Below are positions 56,401 to 64,000 of a stretch of DNA of 64,000 nucleotides, one piece after another; within the stretch, counting starts at the first letter, position 1; each line of letters opens with the position of its first letter. A program made the position numbers and the translations under genes. Source of the stretch: Lysinibacillus sphaericus (GTDB lineage Bacteria; Bacillota; Bacilli; Bacillales_A; Planococcaceae). Under the pieces are notes generated by a model that was not told the DNA's origin, did not search any database, and saw only the letters and a list, made by a program, of their open reading frames with translations. The stretch lies in contig NZ_SADV01000015.1 of NCBI RefSeq assembly GCF_006864135.1, forward strand, positions 1 to 64,000, in the 5' to 3' direction.

Positions 56401-59400
56401 ATGGATCTGTCTACAAATATCCCCACTATTGAATCAGCTTTTACCCCTTTTTCCCTAAGGTTTCTTGCTACTTGATTTGATTTTCTATTCAATTCATCAT
56501 AAGTTAATTTATCATCCTTACATACAACTGCAACTTCATCAGGAACTCTTCTTACTTGCTCTTCAAATAATTGTTGTATTGTTTTGTTTTTACAATAAGT
56601 TACCTCTGTATTGTTAAAATCTTTAATCATTTTTTTCTTTTCATTATCTGTCAAAAGTTGAATGTTCGATATGGTAATAGCATTATCTTTAACTATATTT
56701 TTTAATATCGTTATATAATATTCTCCCCATAATGTAACACTATCACCTTTTAATAAACTAGTTTTATAATTCAAATTAACGTTAAATGCGCCATTTTCCT
56801 CGAGGATTTCCAATGTAAAATCAAACTCAGCTATTTTTGATTTATAATCATATGTTTTGATTTCAACATTATCAATTTTAAACATTCTTTCTTCCATATT
56901 CTCGTATATAAACATGACATTTATTAATGGGTCTCGATCACCATTATTTTCTGTATTTAGTTTATTAACAAGAAAATTAAATGGATAATTCATATGAGCA
57001 TAAGACTCTAGAGAACTTTGTTTTAATTCATTCAAAAATTCAGTAAATTTCTTTTCGCCAGAAATCTGATTTCTCAAAATAATTGTATTAGTAAACATAC
57101 CAATATTTTGATCAAATTTACTATTCCCTCTGTTAGTAACAGGTGTGCCAATTATTATATCCTTCGTTTTTGAAAGCTTGTAAAGTAATACTTTAAATGC
57201 CGCAGCTAGTACCATAAACAGTGATGACTCTGATTTTTTCGCAAACTGTTTAAGGTCAAAAACCAAATCTGTTTCTATTGGCAGTTTTACAGTATTACCT
57301 GCAAATTGATTAGTCGTATAATGGTTATGATCAAAAGGAAGATTTAACTTTTCTCTTTCACCCGATAATTTATTTAACCAATATGTTTCGTTTTCCTTTA
57401 TTTCCTCAGAATTTAAAAATTCATCTTCCCATAAGACATAATCAGAATATTGGCTATAAAGCGGCTCCAGATCTTCACCTGAATATAATTTTATTAGTTC
57501 CTGGCCTAAAATATCTAATGAACGTCCATCGGCTATTGTATGATGTAAATCTATTAATAATATTTCCCTTTCCTGCGAAACTTTCAATAAAGTTACATTA
57601 AACAATGGTCCTTTTAATAAATCAAATTTACTAATATTCTCCTTGATTAAATCATCTACACTCTGATATTCTTGCTTTTCAACTTCATTAATTTTAAAAT
57701 CTATTTCCTCTACAACCTCTTGAACAAATTGATCTTCTTCAATGTATAATTTTGTACGTAAACTTTCATGTCTAGCTATTATTTTTTTGAACACAGTCTC
57801 TAATTTTTTTATATTTATTCGACCTGTTATTTCTAATGTCCCTATTATATTATATGGATCATTCTCATTTATTAGAATAGTTGAGAAAAGCCTTTTTTGA
57901 TTTAAAGACATTGGAATTACTTTATGATTCAGAGAAATATTTTTAGTTTTGTTTAATTTCGTTTTTTCCGAAAACTCAAAACCACCTTCTCTTAATTCAT
58001 ATATACTTTCTTTTATTTTACTTATTATTATTTCAATATCCTCATAGGAAATCTCTGTATTAAAACAGCATGTTCTTCTTTCCCATGTATAAATGCCTTT
58101 ATAATTTAATAAATAAAAGAATAAATCCATTTCTATTGGAAACAATGATAAATCATATTTCCCATATGATTCAAATTTGAATTGTGATCCAAAGTAACTT
58201 ATTCTCATAGGAACACTTTCTCTGTCAAAAAACTCGTTTACTCCTTCTACAAATACCCTCGTTTTTTCATTTACTTCCCTTTGTAAATCATTCCCTTTTT
58301 CTTTCAAAAGAGAAAGTACCGCATATGCAGCCGCCATACTAAGAGGGTTTTTACAAAATGTTCCAGCGAAAGTTACTGTTTCTTTATCCGGTATAGAGTT
58401 ATCTCCAAATGACCAGCTTCCTCCGTCTATGCTATCTAAATATACCTGCTTGCCGGCTACAATACCTATCGGAAGTCCACCACCAACTATTTTCCCATAC
58501 GTAACCATATCAGCTTCAATTCCGAAATAAGCTTGTGCTCCACCCGTTTGGATTCTAAATCCATTTAGCATTTCATCAAAGATTAAAATAATATCTAGTT
58601 CTTCTGTTAATACTCTTAATTCTTTAAGGAATTCTTTCGGCTGAAAACCTGGTCTTCTACTTTGTACCGGTTCTACTAATACAGCAGCAATATCATTTTT
58701 ATTTTTTTTAATATATTCTAAAGACTCTTTAGATCCGTACAGTAAACTTACCGTATCTTTAATATTTCCATATGTTGAACCTAATGAAGTAGGATACGGA
58801 CCTTCTTCATCTGTATCTGTTAGAACACCATCAAACGTTCCATGATAGGATCCGGAGAATTTTACAATTTTATCCTTTCTTTTGCAAGCTCTAGCAATTC
58901 TTAAAGCAACCATAACAGCTTCTGAACCTGTATTACAGAAGGCAACTCTTTCTACTCCGGTTAAATCTTTTATCAATTTAGCTACTTTTCCTGCTAAATC
59001 ACTTTGCGGTCCTAATTCAATGCCCTTCTCTAATTGAGCTTTGATAGCATCCGTAATAAATGGAGGATTGTGCCCAAAATAATGGACTCCATATCCTATT
59101 GCTAAATCAATATATTCATTTCCATCAATGTCCCAAAACCTTGTTCCCTGGGATCGTTTGGATATAATTGGATAAAGTAATTTTTTTAATGTCATTCTAA
59201 AATTAAGTGAATTTATCCAATCCGAGAATACTATATTATACTTTTCTGCATGATTTTTTGAACTTTTTGTTTTAGTATTATATTTTAAGATAAAATTGTC
59301 GATAAAAATTTTTTGCCTATGATTTAATGTATCTTCTTCAAAAATCATAGAATTATTATTTATTCTAGGGAAAATCTTCCTTGAAATGTTTGCTTGTTTA

Positions 59401-62400
59401 ACAGAAAATCCCTTCCTACTTATATCTAGCAAATTATCTAACTGGGCCTGGATATCTTTAATTTGGTTTTCCATATTATTTACATAATTAACATTATCCG
59501 CATTATCGCAATTACTATCTTCACATGAAATATTTGACTGTTGTTCTACAGTTTTCTGTCTAAACATTTCTGACTTTGGTAAATGTTTTTCTATATATTT
59601 AGCGATTAAACCTACTGTGTTCAAATTTAATAAGAATTCATTTATAGAAATATTTAATTTATATTTATTATCAATATGTTTTTTAAAGTTTAGTAATAAT
59701 AAAGAGTCAAATCCTAATGAAAATAAATTATCTTCACGATTTATCTCCTCTACGTTCAATCCAGCTATAGTATTCATTATATTTTTTATCTCTAACTCTA
59801 TATCGCATAAACTTAAAGAAGCGTTCTCTATTTTAATAACATTATTCTCAATGGAGCTATTCGATTCACCCCATCTTTCAGAATTCTCATTCAACACACA
59901 TTCTTTGTAGTTCTTCTTATTTTTATTTAAATCAATCCAATATTTTTTCCTTTGAAAAGAATAATTAGGGAGTATTACCTTTTCTTTTTTATATTCTTTG
60001 TAAAAGGACTTCCAATCAATCTGTACACCATTTAAATATAATAGAGATAGAGAATCAAATAGCTGCTTATATTCATTTAATCCTTTTCTTAATGACGGTA
60101 AAAATAGCTCTTCACCATCAATACATTGATGAGCTAATCCACAAAGTGTTGCGTCGCCACCTATTTCAATAAAAATATTGCATTCTAATTCCTTGGCCGC
60201 TTCCATTGCTTTATAAAAATTAACTGTACTGGATAAATGATTGGACCAATAAATTGCATCCCCAAACGTTTCTTTATTTTCTTGCTTTCCTGTTATAGAA
60301 GATATAAAAGCAACATTATTTTCCGAATATTTTATATTGCTTATTTTTTCCTTATAACTATTGATAAAATCCCTCATTAAAACCGAATGAAATGGATGTG
60401 TAATATTTAGCTCTTCAATAAACACTCTTTGTTTTTTTTGGATGAATTCAATAACTTTATCCACTTCTTCGCTAAGACCTGATATTGTAACATTTTCTGG
60501 AGCATTTATAGCGGCAATTGAAACATTTTTACATCCACTCTCATTTATTGACTCTCTTGCTACTTCTGCACTTGTTAGTACACCTACCATTTTTCCATCG
60601 ATATCCAGGGTATCCATTAACATTCCACGATGAGCAATCATTTTAATTGCATCATCTAAACTTAAAATTCCAGCATAACAGGCTGCAGTAAATTCACCTA
60701 TACTATGCCCAATTACTGAACTCGCCTTAATCCCTAAAGAATCCCAAATTTTAGTTAGAGCATACTCAATAGAAAATATAATCGGTTGCGAAAAAATAGC
60801 TTTATTCAATAAATTATGATCTTTTTCTCCATAAATAATATCTAAAATATTTGAATTTAATATTTTATAAAATTTTTCATTACATATATCTAGTGCTTTT
60901 TTAAAAACCGATGATTTTTCATATAATGTTTTTCCTATATTCTTATAAATTGACCCTTGACCAGTAAATAAAAACGTAATATTATTCACTTTGAACTTGG
61001 AAGAATCACTTTTAAAATGATCAAATTTATCTAAAATATTTAATATATCAACTTTGCTTGATCCATTAGCAGCAAAACGATAATCCATATGACTCTTACA
61101 AATATTAGAACTGTAACATATATCACCAATTGACGTATTAGATTTAGACAAATATTCTTTCATATTAATGATAGAGTCTTTCAATGCCTCTTCATTTTTA
61201 GCAGATAAAGTTAACAAGTGATGAGGCAATTCCTTCTCTTCGATATTTTCTTTAACTAATGGTAGTTCTTCAATAATTGCATGAGCTAACGTACCTGTGA
61301 ATCCAAATGCACTAATACCCGCTCTCCTAATCTTTTCACCAGGTTTCCACTCAACAAGTTTATCGACTACTTGTAAATTTCCCCAATCTATTTTAGAACT
61401 TTTATTATTGAAATGGATATTAGGCGGTAGCTGATTATGTTTAAATGATTGGATTATTTTTATTAGACCAGCCATTGCTGATGCAGCTTCGAGATGAGCA
61501 ATATTGGTTTTCACTGCTCCTATTAATAAGTCATTTTTCTTATCTTTAAAAATTTCATTTAAAGCTTGAACCTCAATCGTATCGCCTAAAGGTGTGCCAG
61601 TCCCATGCGTTTCAATATAATCAATATCATTTATAGTCATTTGAGCTTGAGTTAAAGCTTGTTTTATTACTTTTTTTTGTGCACTTCCGTTTGGAGCTGT
61701 CATCCCATTTGTTCTTCCATCTTGCCCTACCGAGACGCCCTTTACGATTGCATAGATTGTATCGTTATCTGCTTTAGCTTCGGATAACTTTTTCAGTACG
61801 ATGACGCCACATCCCTCACCTCTACCAAAACCATCTGCATTTTCGGCAAATGTTTTACATCTACCGTCTGCAGCTAATCCGTGCTGTTTTGAAAGGCCAA
61901 TGAATGACTCAGGAGTTAATAACATATTAGCTCCTCCTACAATGGCTAAAGAGCATTCACCTTTTTTTAAACTTTCTACGGCAGCATTTAAAGCCACTAA
62001 CGAAGACGAACAGGCTGTGTCGAATGTTATCGCAGGTCCTTTAAAATCATAGAAATAGGATAATCTACCGCTCGCAGCACCATAAGTTATACCACCAACA
62101 GAATAAGGCGTTATTTTTTTTTCATCACCTGAGAACATATGAGCCCTAAAATAATCACTAGAACTAATCCCTACAAATACTCCTGTATTACTCCCGCGTA
62201 ATTTTTTAATATTTAACCCAGAATCTTCAAGCGCTTCCCAACTTACCTCTAATAATAATCTTTGCTGTGGATCTATAGAGCTTGCTTCTACAGGAGAAAT
62301 TTCAAAATGTCGATTATCAAATTCATCAACAGGGACATTTAAAAATGCCCCGTATTTTGTATACATCTTTCCAATTTCGTCTATATTATCACTATAGTAT

Positions 62401-62624
62401 TCTTCATAATTAAAGCGATCCTTTTTAATTTTTGTTACAGTATCAATCCCATTAGAAAGAATTTGCCAGAACTGCTCTGGATTATTTGCACCTCCAGGAA
62501 ATCGGCAACCCTGTCCTATTATGGCTATATCATCATCTTGGTTTTTTTTAGATAATTCTTCAATTTTCCTAGCTGCTTTTCTCAAAGCTTCCTTGTATTT
62601 ATTCGTTTCTTGTTCCACAATCAT
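53457..62624 (-). CDS. hybrid PKS-NRPS: KS-AT-ACP-AMT-C-A-PCP-C
   Basis: 3055 aa. N-terminal docking coiled coil (5-27). KS 31-455 with C205 (DTACSSS), H340 (HGTGT), H377. AT 550-870 with GHSIG (S641) and HPFHS (743-747), malonyl-like. ACP about 940-1012, S974. A PLP aminotransferase domain (1130-1545; K1378 in TYGKIVGGG) of the mycosubtilin/iturin type, turning the beta-keto group into a beta-amine. C domain 1565-1990 (HHTIADG 1694-1700). A domain 2015-2500, pocket read as D-I-L-Q-I-G-V-I-W-K, close to Gly codes. PCP S2549. C domain 2605-3035 (HHIISDG), which ends the protein. The ATG at 62624 is only 2 nt from GGGAGG; GTG 62618 has better spacing. No KR in this module. Confidence 0.93.
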   Translation of the reverse strand: MIVEQETNKYKEALRKAARKIEELSKKNQDDDIAIIGQGCRFPGGANNPEQFWQILSNGIDTVTKIKKDRFNYEEYYSDNIDEIGKMYTKYGAFLNVPVDEFDNRHFEISPVEASSIDPQQRLLLEVSWEALEDSGLNIKKLRGSNTGVFVGISSSDYFRAHMFSGDEKKITPYSVGGITYGAASGRLSYFYDFKGPAITFDTACSSSLVALNAAVESLKKGECSLAIVGGANMLLTPESFIGLSKQHGLAADGRCKTFAENADGFGRGEGCGVIVLKKLSEAKADNDTIYAIVKGVSVGQDGRTNGMTAPNGSAQKKVIKQALTQAQMTINDIDYIETHGTGTPLGDTIEVQALNEIFKDKKNDLLIGAVKTNIAHLEAASAMAGLIKIIQSFKHNQLPPNIHFNNKSSKIDWGNLQVVDKLVEWKPGEKIRRAGISAFGFTGTLAHAIIEELPLVKENIEEKELPHHLLTLSAKNEEALKDSIINMKEYLSKSNTSIGDICYSSNICKSHMDYRFAANGSSKVDILNILDKFDHFKSDSSKFKVNNITFLFTGQGSIYKNIGKTLYEKSSVFKKALDICNEKFYKILNSNILDIIYGEKDHNLLNKAIFSQPIIFSIEYALTKIWDSLGIKASSVIGHSIGEFTAACYAGILSLDDAIKMIAHRGMLMDTLDIDGKMVGVLTSAEVARESINESGCKNVSIAAINAPENVTISGLSEEVDKVIEFIQKKQRVFIEELNITHPFHSVLMRDFINSYKEKISNIKYSENNVAFISSITGKQENKETFGDAIYWSNHLSSTVNFYKAMEAAKELECNIFIEIGGDATLCGLAHQCIDGEELFLPSLRKGLNEYKQLFDSLSLLYLNGVQIDWKSFYKEYKKEKVILPNYSFQRKKYWIDLNKNKKNYKECVLNENSERWGESNSSIENNVIKIENASLSLCDIELEIKNIMNTIAGLNVEEINREDNLFSLGFDSLLLLNFKKHIDNKYKLNISINEFLLNLNTVGLIAKYIEKHLPKSEMFRQKTVEQQSNISCEDSNCDNADNVNYVNNMENQIKDIQAQLDNLLDISRKGFSVKQANISRKIFPRINNNSMIFEEDTLNHRQKIFIDNFILKYNTKTKSSKNHAEKYNIVFSDWINSLNFRMTLKKLLYPIISKRSQGTRFWDIDGNEYIDLAIGYGVHYFGHNPPFITDAIKAQLEKGIELGPQSDLAGKVAKLIKDLTGVERVAFCNTGSEAVMVALRIARACKRKDKIVKFSGSYHGTFDGVLTDTDEEGPYPTSLGSTYGNIKDTVSLLYGSKESLEYIKKNKNDIAAVLVEPVQSRRPGFQPKEFLKELRVLTEELDIILIFDEMLNGFRIQTGGAQAYFGIEADMVTYGKIVGGGLPIGIVAGKQVYLDSIDGGSWSFGDNSIPDKETVTFAGTFCKNPLSMAAAYAVLSLLKEKGNDLQREVNEKTRVFVEGVNEFFDRESVPMRISYFGSQFKFESYGKYDLSLFPIEMDLFFYLLNYKGIYTWERRTCCFNTEISYEDIEIIISKIKESIYELREGGFEFSEKTKLNKTKNISLNHKVIPMSLNQKRLFSTILINENDPYNIIGTLEITGRINIKKLETVFKKIIARHESLRTKLYIEEDQFVQEVVEEIDFKINEVEKQEYQSVDDLIKENISKFDLLKGPLFNVTLLKVSQEREILLIDLHHTIADGRSLDILGQELIKLYSGEDLEPLYSQYSDYVLWEDEFLNSEEIKENETYWLNKLSGEREKLNLPFDHNHYTTNQFAGNTVKLPIETDLVFDLKQFAKKSESSLFMVLAAAFKVLLYKLSKTKDIIIGTPVTNRGNSKFDQNIGMFTNTIILRNQISGEKKFTEFLNELKQSSLESYAHMNYPFNFLVNKLNTENNGDRDPLINVMFIYENMEERMFKIDNVEIKTYDYKSKIAEFDFTLEILEENGAFNVNLNYKTSLLKGDSVTLWGEYYITILKNIVKDNAITISNIQLLTDNEKKKMIKDFNNTEVTYCKNKTIQQLFEEQVRRVPDEVAVVCKDDKLTYDELNRKSNQVARNLREKGVKADSIVGIFVDRSIQMIIGIMGVLKSGGAYLPIDKNLPRSRVEYMLEDSGVEILITARELEDDLKFNGSIINIKKDSYSLEDNNLSIVNNYYDLAYVIYTSGSTGNPKGVMVEHKQVNNFIQGIVAATNLNENNNILCITTISFDIFGLETLVPLAQGMKIIIANEEEVIDGDKLSKVIVANKVEVMQCTPSRLKSLLESDKFKKSIKELKTVLIGGEEVPKNLVEELNRNDNLKVFNVYGPTETTIWSTSKLCVNEDNNLTIGKPINNTQVYILDEDMQIVPIGVPGELCIGGDGVARGYLNKENLTMKKFVESPFEKGMKIYKTGDLTRWLKNGEIEFLGRIDNQVKVRGYRIELEEIETRLLSLENIKQAVVVGKTDQNNQKYLCAYVSCYRKLNTSDIKDYLSATLPDYMIPTFIIEVSEMPLNSNGKINRKALPDPNKEDQISNDYVAPRNKVEKKLVEIWSEILGIKRIGINDNFFDLGGHSLNATILVGRIHKLLDVKIPIKELFKAKNIKELTKYISKVGKNKYEEIEKLTVKQQYYRTSSAQKRMYMLQERNNGTAYNMSKVIEVIGKLDLNIINRVLRQLIERHESLRTSFEIVDEDIVQKIQPINDLVFKIEMLTVKNEDEISEKIANFIRPFNLKMPPLIRVGVINIEEDRNIVIFDIHHIISDGISVAILTKEFSDLYSDKKLKSLKVQYKDFSAWQLQRLKSEELKKQEKYWLGEYQGKLPETKFPTDYPVPNRRDFKGNSIEFKIDKSITDNLKAIGRKTGSTLYMVLLANINILLSKYCQQEDIVVGTPVSGRTSEDLENVIGLFVNTLAIRTNVDNELNFKDYLNIVKEKTIMAFDNQEYQFDELVQKVGVVGDLNRIPLFDVMFVLQNMLEDRIELDNLKVTSYPFKENTEKFNITIVCQEKEGELLFDLSYATSLFKETTIEKLIEYFKSIIHLTSKNLDIKIETIDLITENELSNIYNNLISNNFNEEDLEFTF

Positions 62625-62634
62625 TCCTCCCTTT

Positions 62635-64000
62635 TTAGTCTACTAAAGACTCTATTTCTGCTAAAAGGTCATCTATCGTTTCAGAAGTATTTAAGTCGTC
62701 ATTATTTATGTCATTTTCACTAATTTCTTCTTCGAAAGATATAACTTCTATGAGCAGATAATCATTTAACTCTTTTAAGGATGGATAATTAAAAAATACA
62801 GAAATATCAAGTTCTTTACTTATTAATTTATTTATTTCATTTCTCATAGAGAAGATCATTAACGAGTCCGCGCCCTGTTCTGTTAGTGATTGATCTAATA
62901 CTAAAAGGGATGCATCTTCAAACCCCATTAAAGTCGCGGCAATATTTTTCAATTTTTCTTGTAAATAATCATGTCTTTCGGAAAACTTTAACGACCTTAA
63001 AATTGATAAGATATTAATCTCACTATTTGTCTTGTCTTTTTTATTAATAACATTATCTAAATTTATTAGTTTTGATAAAAATGTCGTTATTTCTTCTAAT
63101 TTAGTGTTTTCATTATATAAATCCCAGTTCATGTCAGCGACCAATATAGATGAATGATTTATATTAAATAATTTATCAATCATTTTCATCCCTAATTCCG
63201 TACTAATGCTATATATTCCTTGTTTCTCTATTCTTTTCATATTTCCTTCATTCCTAGATGCCATTCCTATCTCTGACCATGGTCCCCAACAAATCGATAT
63301 TGCAGGTAAGTTTAATTTTCTTCTATATTGAGAAAAGATGTTCATAAAATAATTAGCGGCTGCATAATTTGCTTGGCCTATATTCCCTATTACTGAAGCA
63401 ATGGATGACATCATAACGAAAAAGTCCAACTCACAATTCCTTAATGAATGATGTAAATTGTATGTTCCAAAAACCTTACTCATAAACATTTGCTCAAAAC
63501 TTTCCCATGATTGATCTCTTATAAGCCTATCATCTAAAATACCAGCTGCATGAACTACGCCTTTTATCTCCGGGAAATTTTCAGTAATATCAGATATTAA
63601 AGCAGAAATATCTGATTCTTTACTCACATCAACCTGGCATATAAGTACTTTTATGCCTCTTTCTTCCCAACTCTTTACCTTGTCAAGAATATCCCCCTTG
63701 GGCTTATTTCTGCTTAACAAAACTAAATTACGTGCCCCTTTTTCTATTAAATACTCTGAATAGAGCATTCCGATACTACCCGTTCCCCCAGTTATGAGAT
63801 ACGTTGCTTCAGACTTTATTGCTATATCAAGATTTTTATGGTTTTTCTTAGAATAGGTATTTTTGACCAATCTTGAAACATATCTCTTATTATTGTTTCT
63901 TAAACAAACTTGTTTTTCATCGTTTGTTATTATTTCTTTTATAATGACATCATCAATTTCCTTATTAATCATGCTACTATCGACGTCAATGATTCCTCCC
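62635..64000 (-). CDS. polyketide synthase, C-terminal KR-ACP part (runs off window)
   Basis: Only the end of a PKS protein is visible; the frame stays open to 64000, so upstream KS and other domains lie outside. A ketoreductase domain with GGTGSIG (NADPH binding) and the catalytic Ser and Tyr in MMSSIASVIGNIGQANYAAAN is complete enough to be active; HAAGILDD contains the LDD motif of B-type ketoreductases, predicting a D-configured hydroxyl. An ACP with GADSLM follows, and the acidic tail ending AEIESLVD is a docking element for the next protein, which begins with a matching helix. The stop is 10 nt before the next gene's start. Confidence 0.9.
   Translation of the reverse strand, partial: GGIIDVDSSMINKEIDDVIIKEIITNDEKQVCLRNNNKRYVSRLVKNTYSKKNHKNLDIAIKSEATYLITGGTGSIGMLYSEYLIEKGARNLVLLSRNKPKGDILDKVKSWEERGIKVLICQVDVSKESDISALISDITENFPEIKGVVHAAGILDDRLIRDQSWESFEQMFMSKVFGTYNLHHSLRNCELDFFVMMSSIASVIGNIGQANYAAANYFMNIFSQYRRKLNLPAISICWGPWSEIGMASRNEGNMKRIEKQGIYSISTELGMKMIDKLFNINHSSILVADMNWDLYNENTKLEEITTFLSKLINLDNVINKKDKTNSEINILSILRSLKFSERHDYLQEKLKNIAATLMGFEDASLLVLDQSLTEQGADSLMIFSMRNEINKLISKELDISVFFNYPSLKELNDYLLIEVISFEEEISENDINNDDLNTSETIDDLLAEIESLVD

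Noticed and set aside
38634..64000. The cluster being zwittermicin A itself
   Set aside because: It shares the hydroxymalonyl-ACP genes and free AT, but the aminotransferase-containing PKS-NRPS, Gly-(Ile/Val)-D-Phe modules and fused PBP-like domain do not fit that pathway, and no aminomalonyl set is seen.
1..64000. tRNA, rRNA or intact insertion sequence
   Set aside because: None recognised on either strand; only small repeats and decayed genes were found.

Overview
The window looks like a chromosome segment of a low-GC Bacillaceae, most probably a Lysinibacillus or close relative. The evidence is AT-rich codon use, GGAGG-type ribosome sites with many GTG/TTG starts, sigma-54 and OpuA/BusR systems of Firmicute type, and several copies of a GC-richer dispersed repeat of the kind seen between genes in this family. 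Species assignment is inference.

Positions 1-38.4 kb are ordinary accessory metabolism in small units: an ABC export pair (0.6-3.8 kb); an Rpn-type nuclease; two decayed genes abutting each other (an anti-sigma-like tail and a malonate carrier madM); a NUDIX hydrolase; a 2-oxo-acid dehydrogenase operon (E1alpha, E1beta, E2) with a TetR regulator; a broken DUF6886-like gene next to a structured repeat; a divergent MFS/LysR pair; and a sarcosine/N-methyltryptophan oxidase. Next comes a compact sigma-54 regulon (16-24.5 kb): aldehyde dehydrogenase, class III aminotransferase, PAS-AAA-Fis activator, GabP-like permease and rpoN itself, with two near-identical -24/-12 promoters. It is followed by an acyl-CoA catabolic operon (two acyl-CoA dehydrogenases, enoyl-CoA hydratase, family III CoA-transferase) with an IclR regulator, a four-gene ribA-ribD-flavin monooxygenase-phosphatase operon that is not a full riboflavin operon, and a BusR-like regulator beside a glycine betaine ABC transporter.

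From 38.6 kb to the right edge lies part of a visibly more AT-rich hybrid polyketide/nonribosomal-peptide cluster. An Sfp-type phosphopantetheinyl transferase is on the plus strand; everything else is on the minus strand and reads from beyond 64 kb down to a terminator near 39.55 kb. In order of transcription: a PKS protein (only its KR-ACP end is in the window), a 3055-residue KS-AT-ACP-aminotransferase-C-A-PCP-C protein, a 2649-residue NRPS (C-lobe, A-PCP-C-A-PCP-E) that ends in a beta-lactamase/penicillin-binding-protein fold domain, a type II thioesterase, a free acyltransferase, and a four-gene set for an unmethylated hydroxymalonyl-ACP extender (3-hydroxyacyl-CoA dehydrogenase, ACP, acyl-CoA dehydrogenase, FkbH-like protein). 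Reading the adenylation pockets by eye gives Gly, an Ile/Val-like residue, then Phe followed by epimerisation. The visible product tail is therefore polyketide - beta-amino acid - Gly - (Ile/Val) - D-Phe, probably released by the fused PBP-like domain. I do not recognise this as a known product; it is the best candidate here for an undescribed system.

No rRNA, tRNA, CRISPR array or intact insertion sequence was seen.
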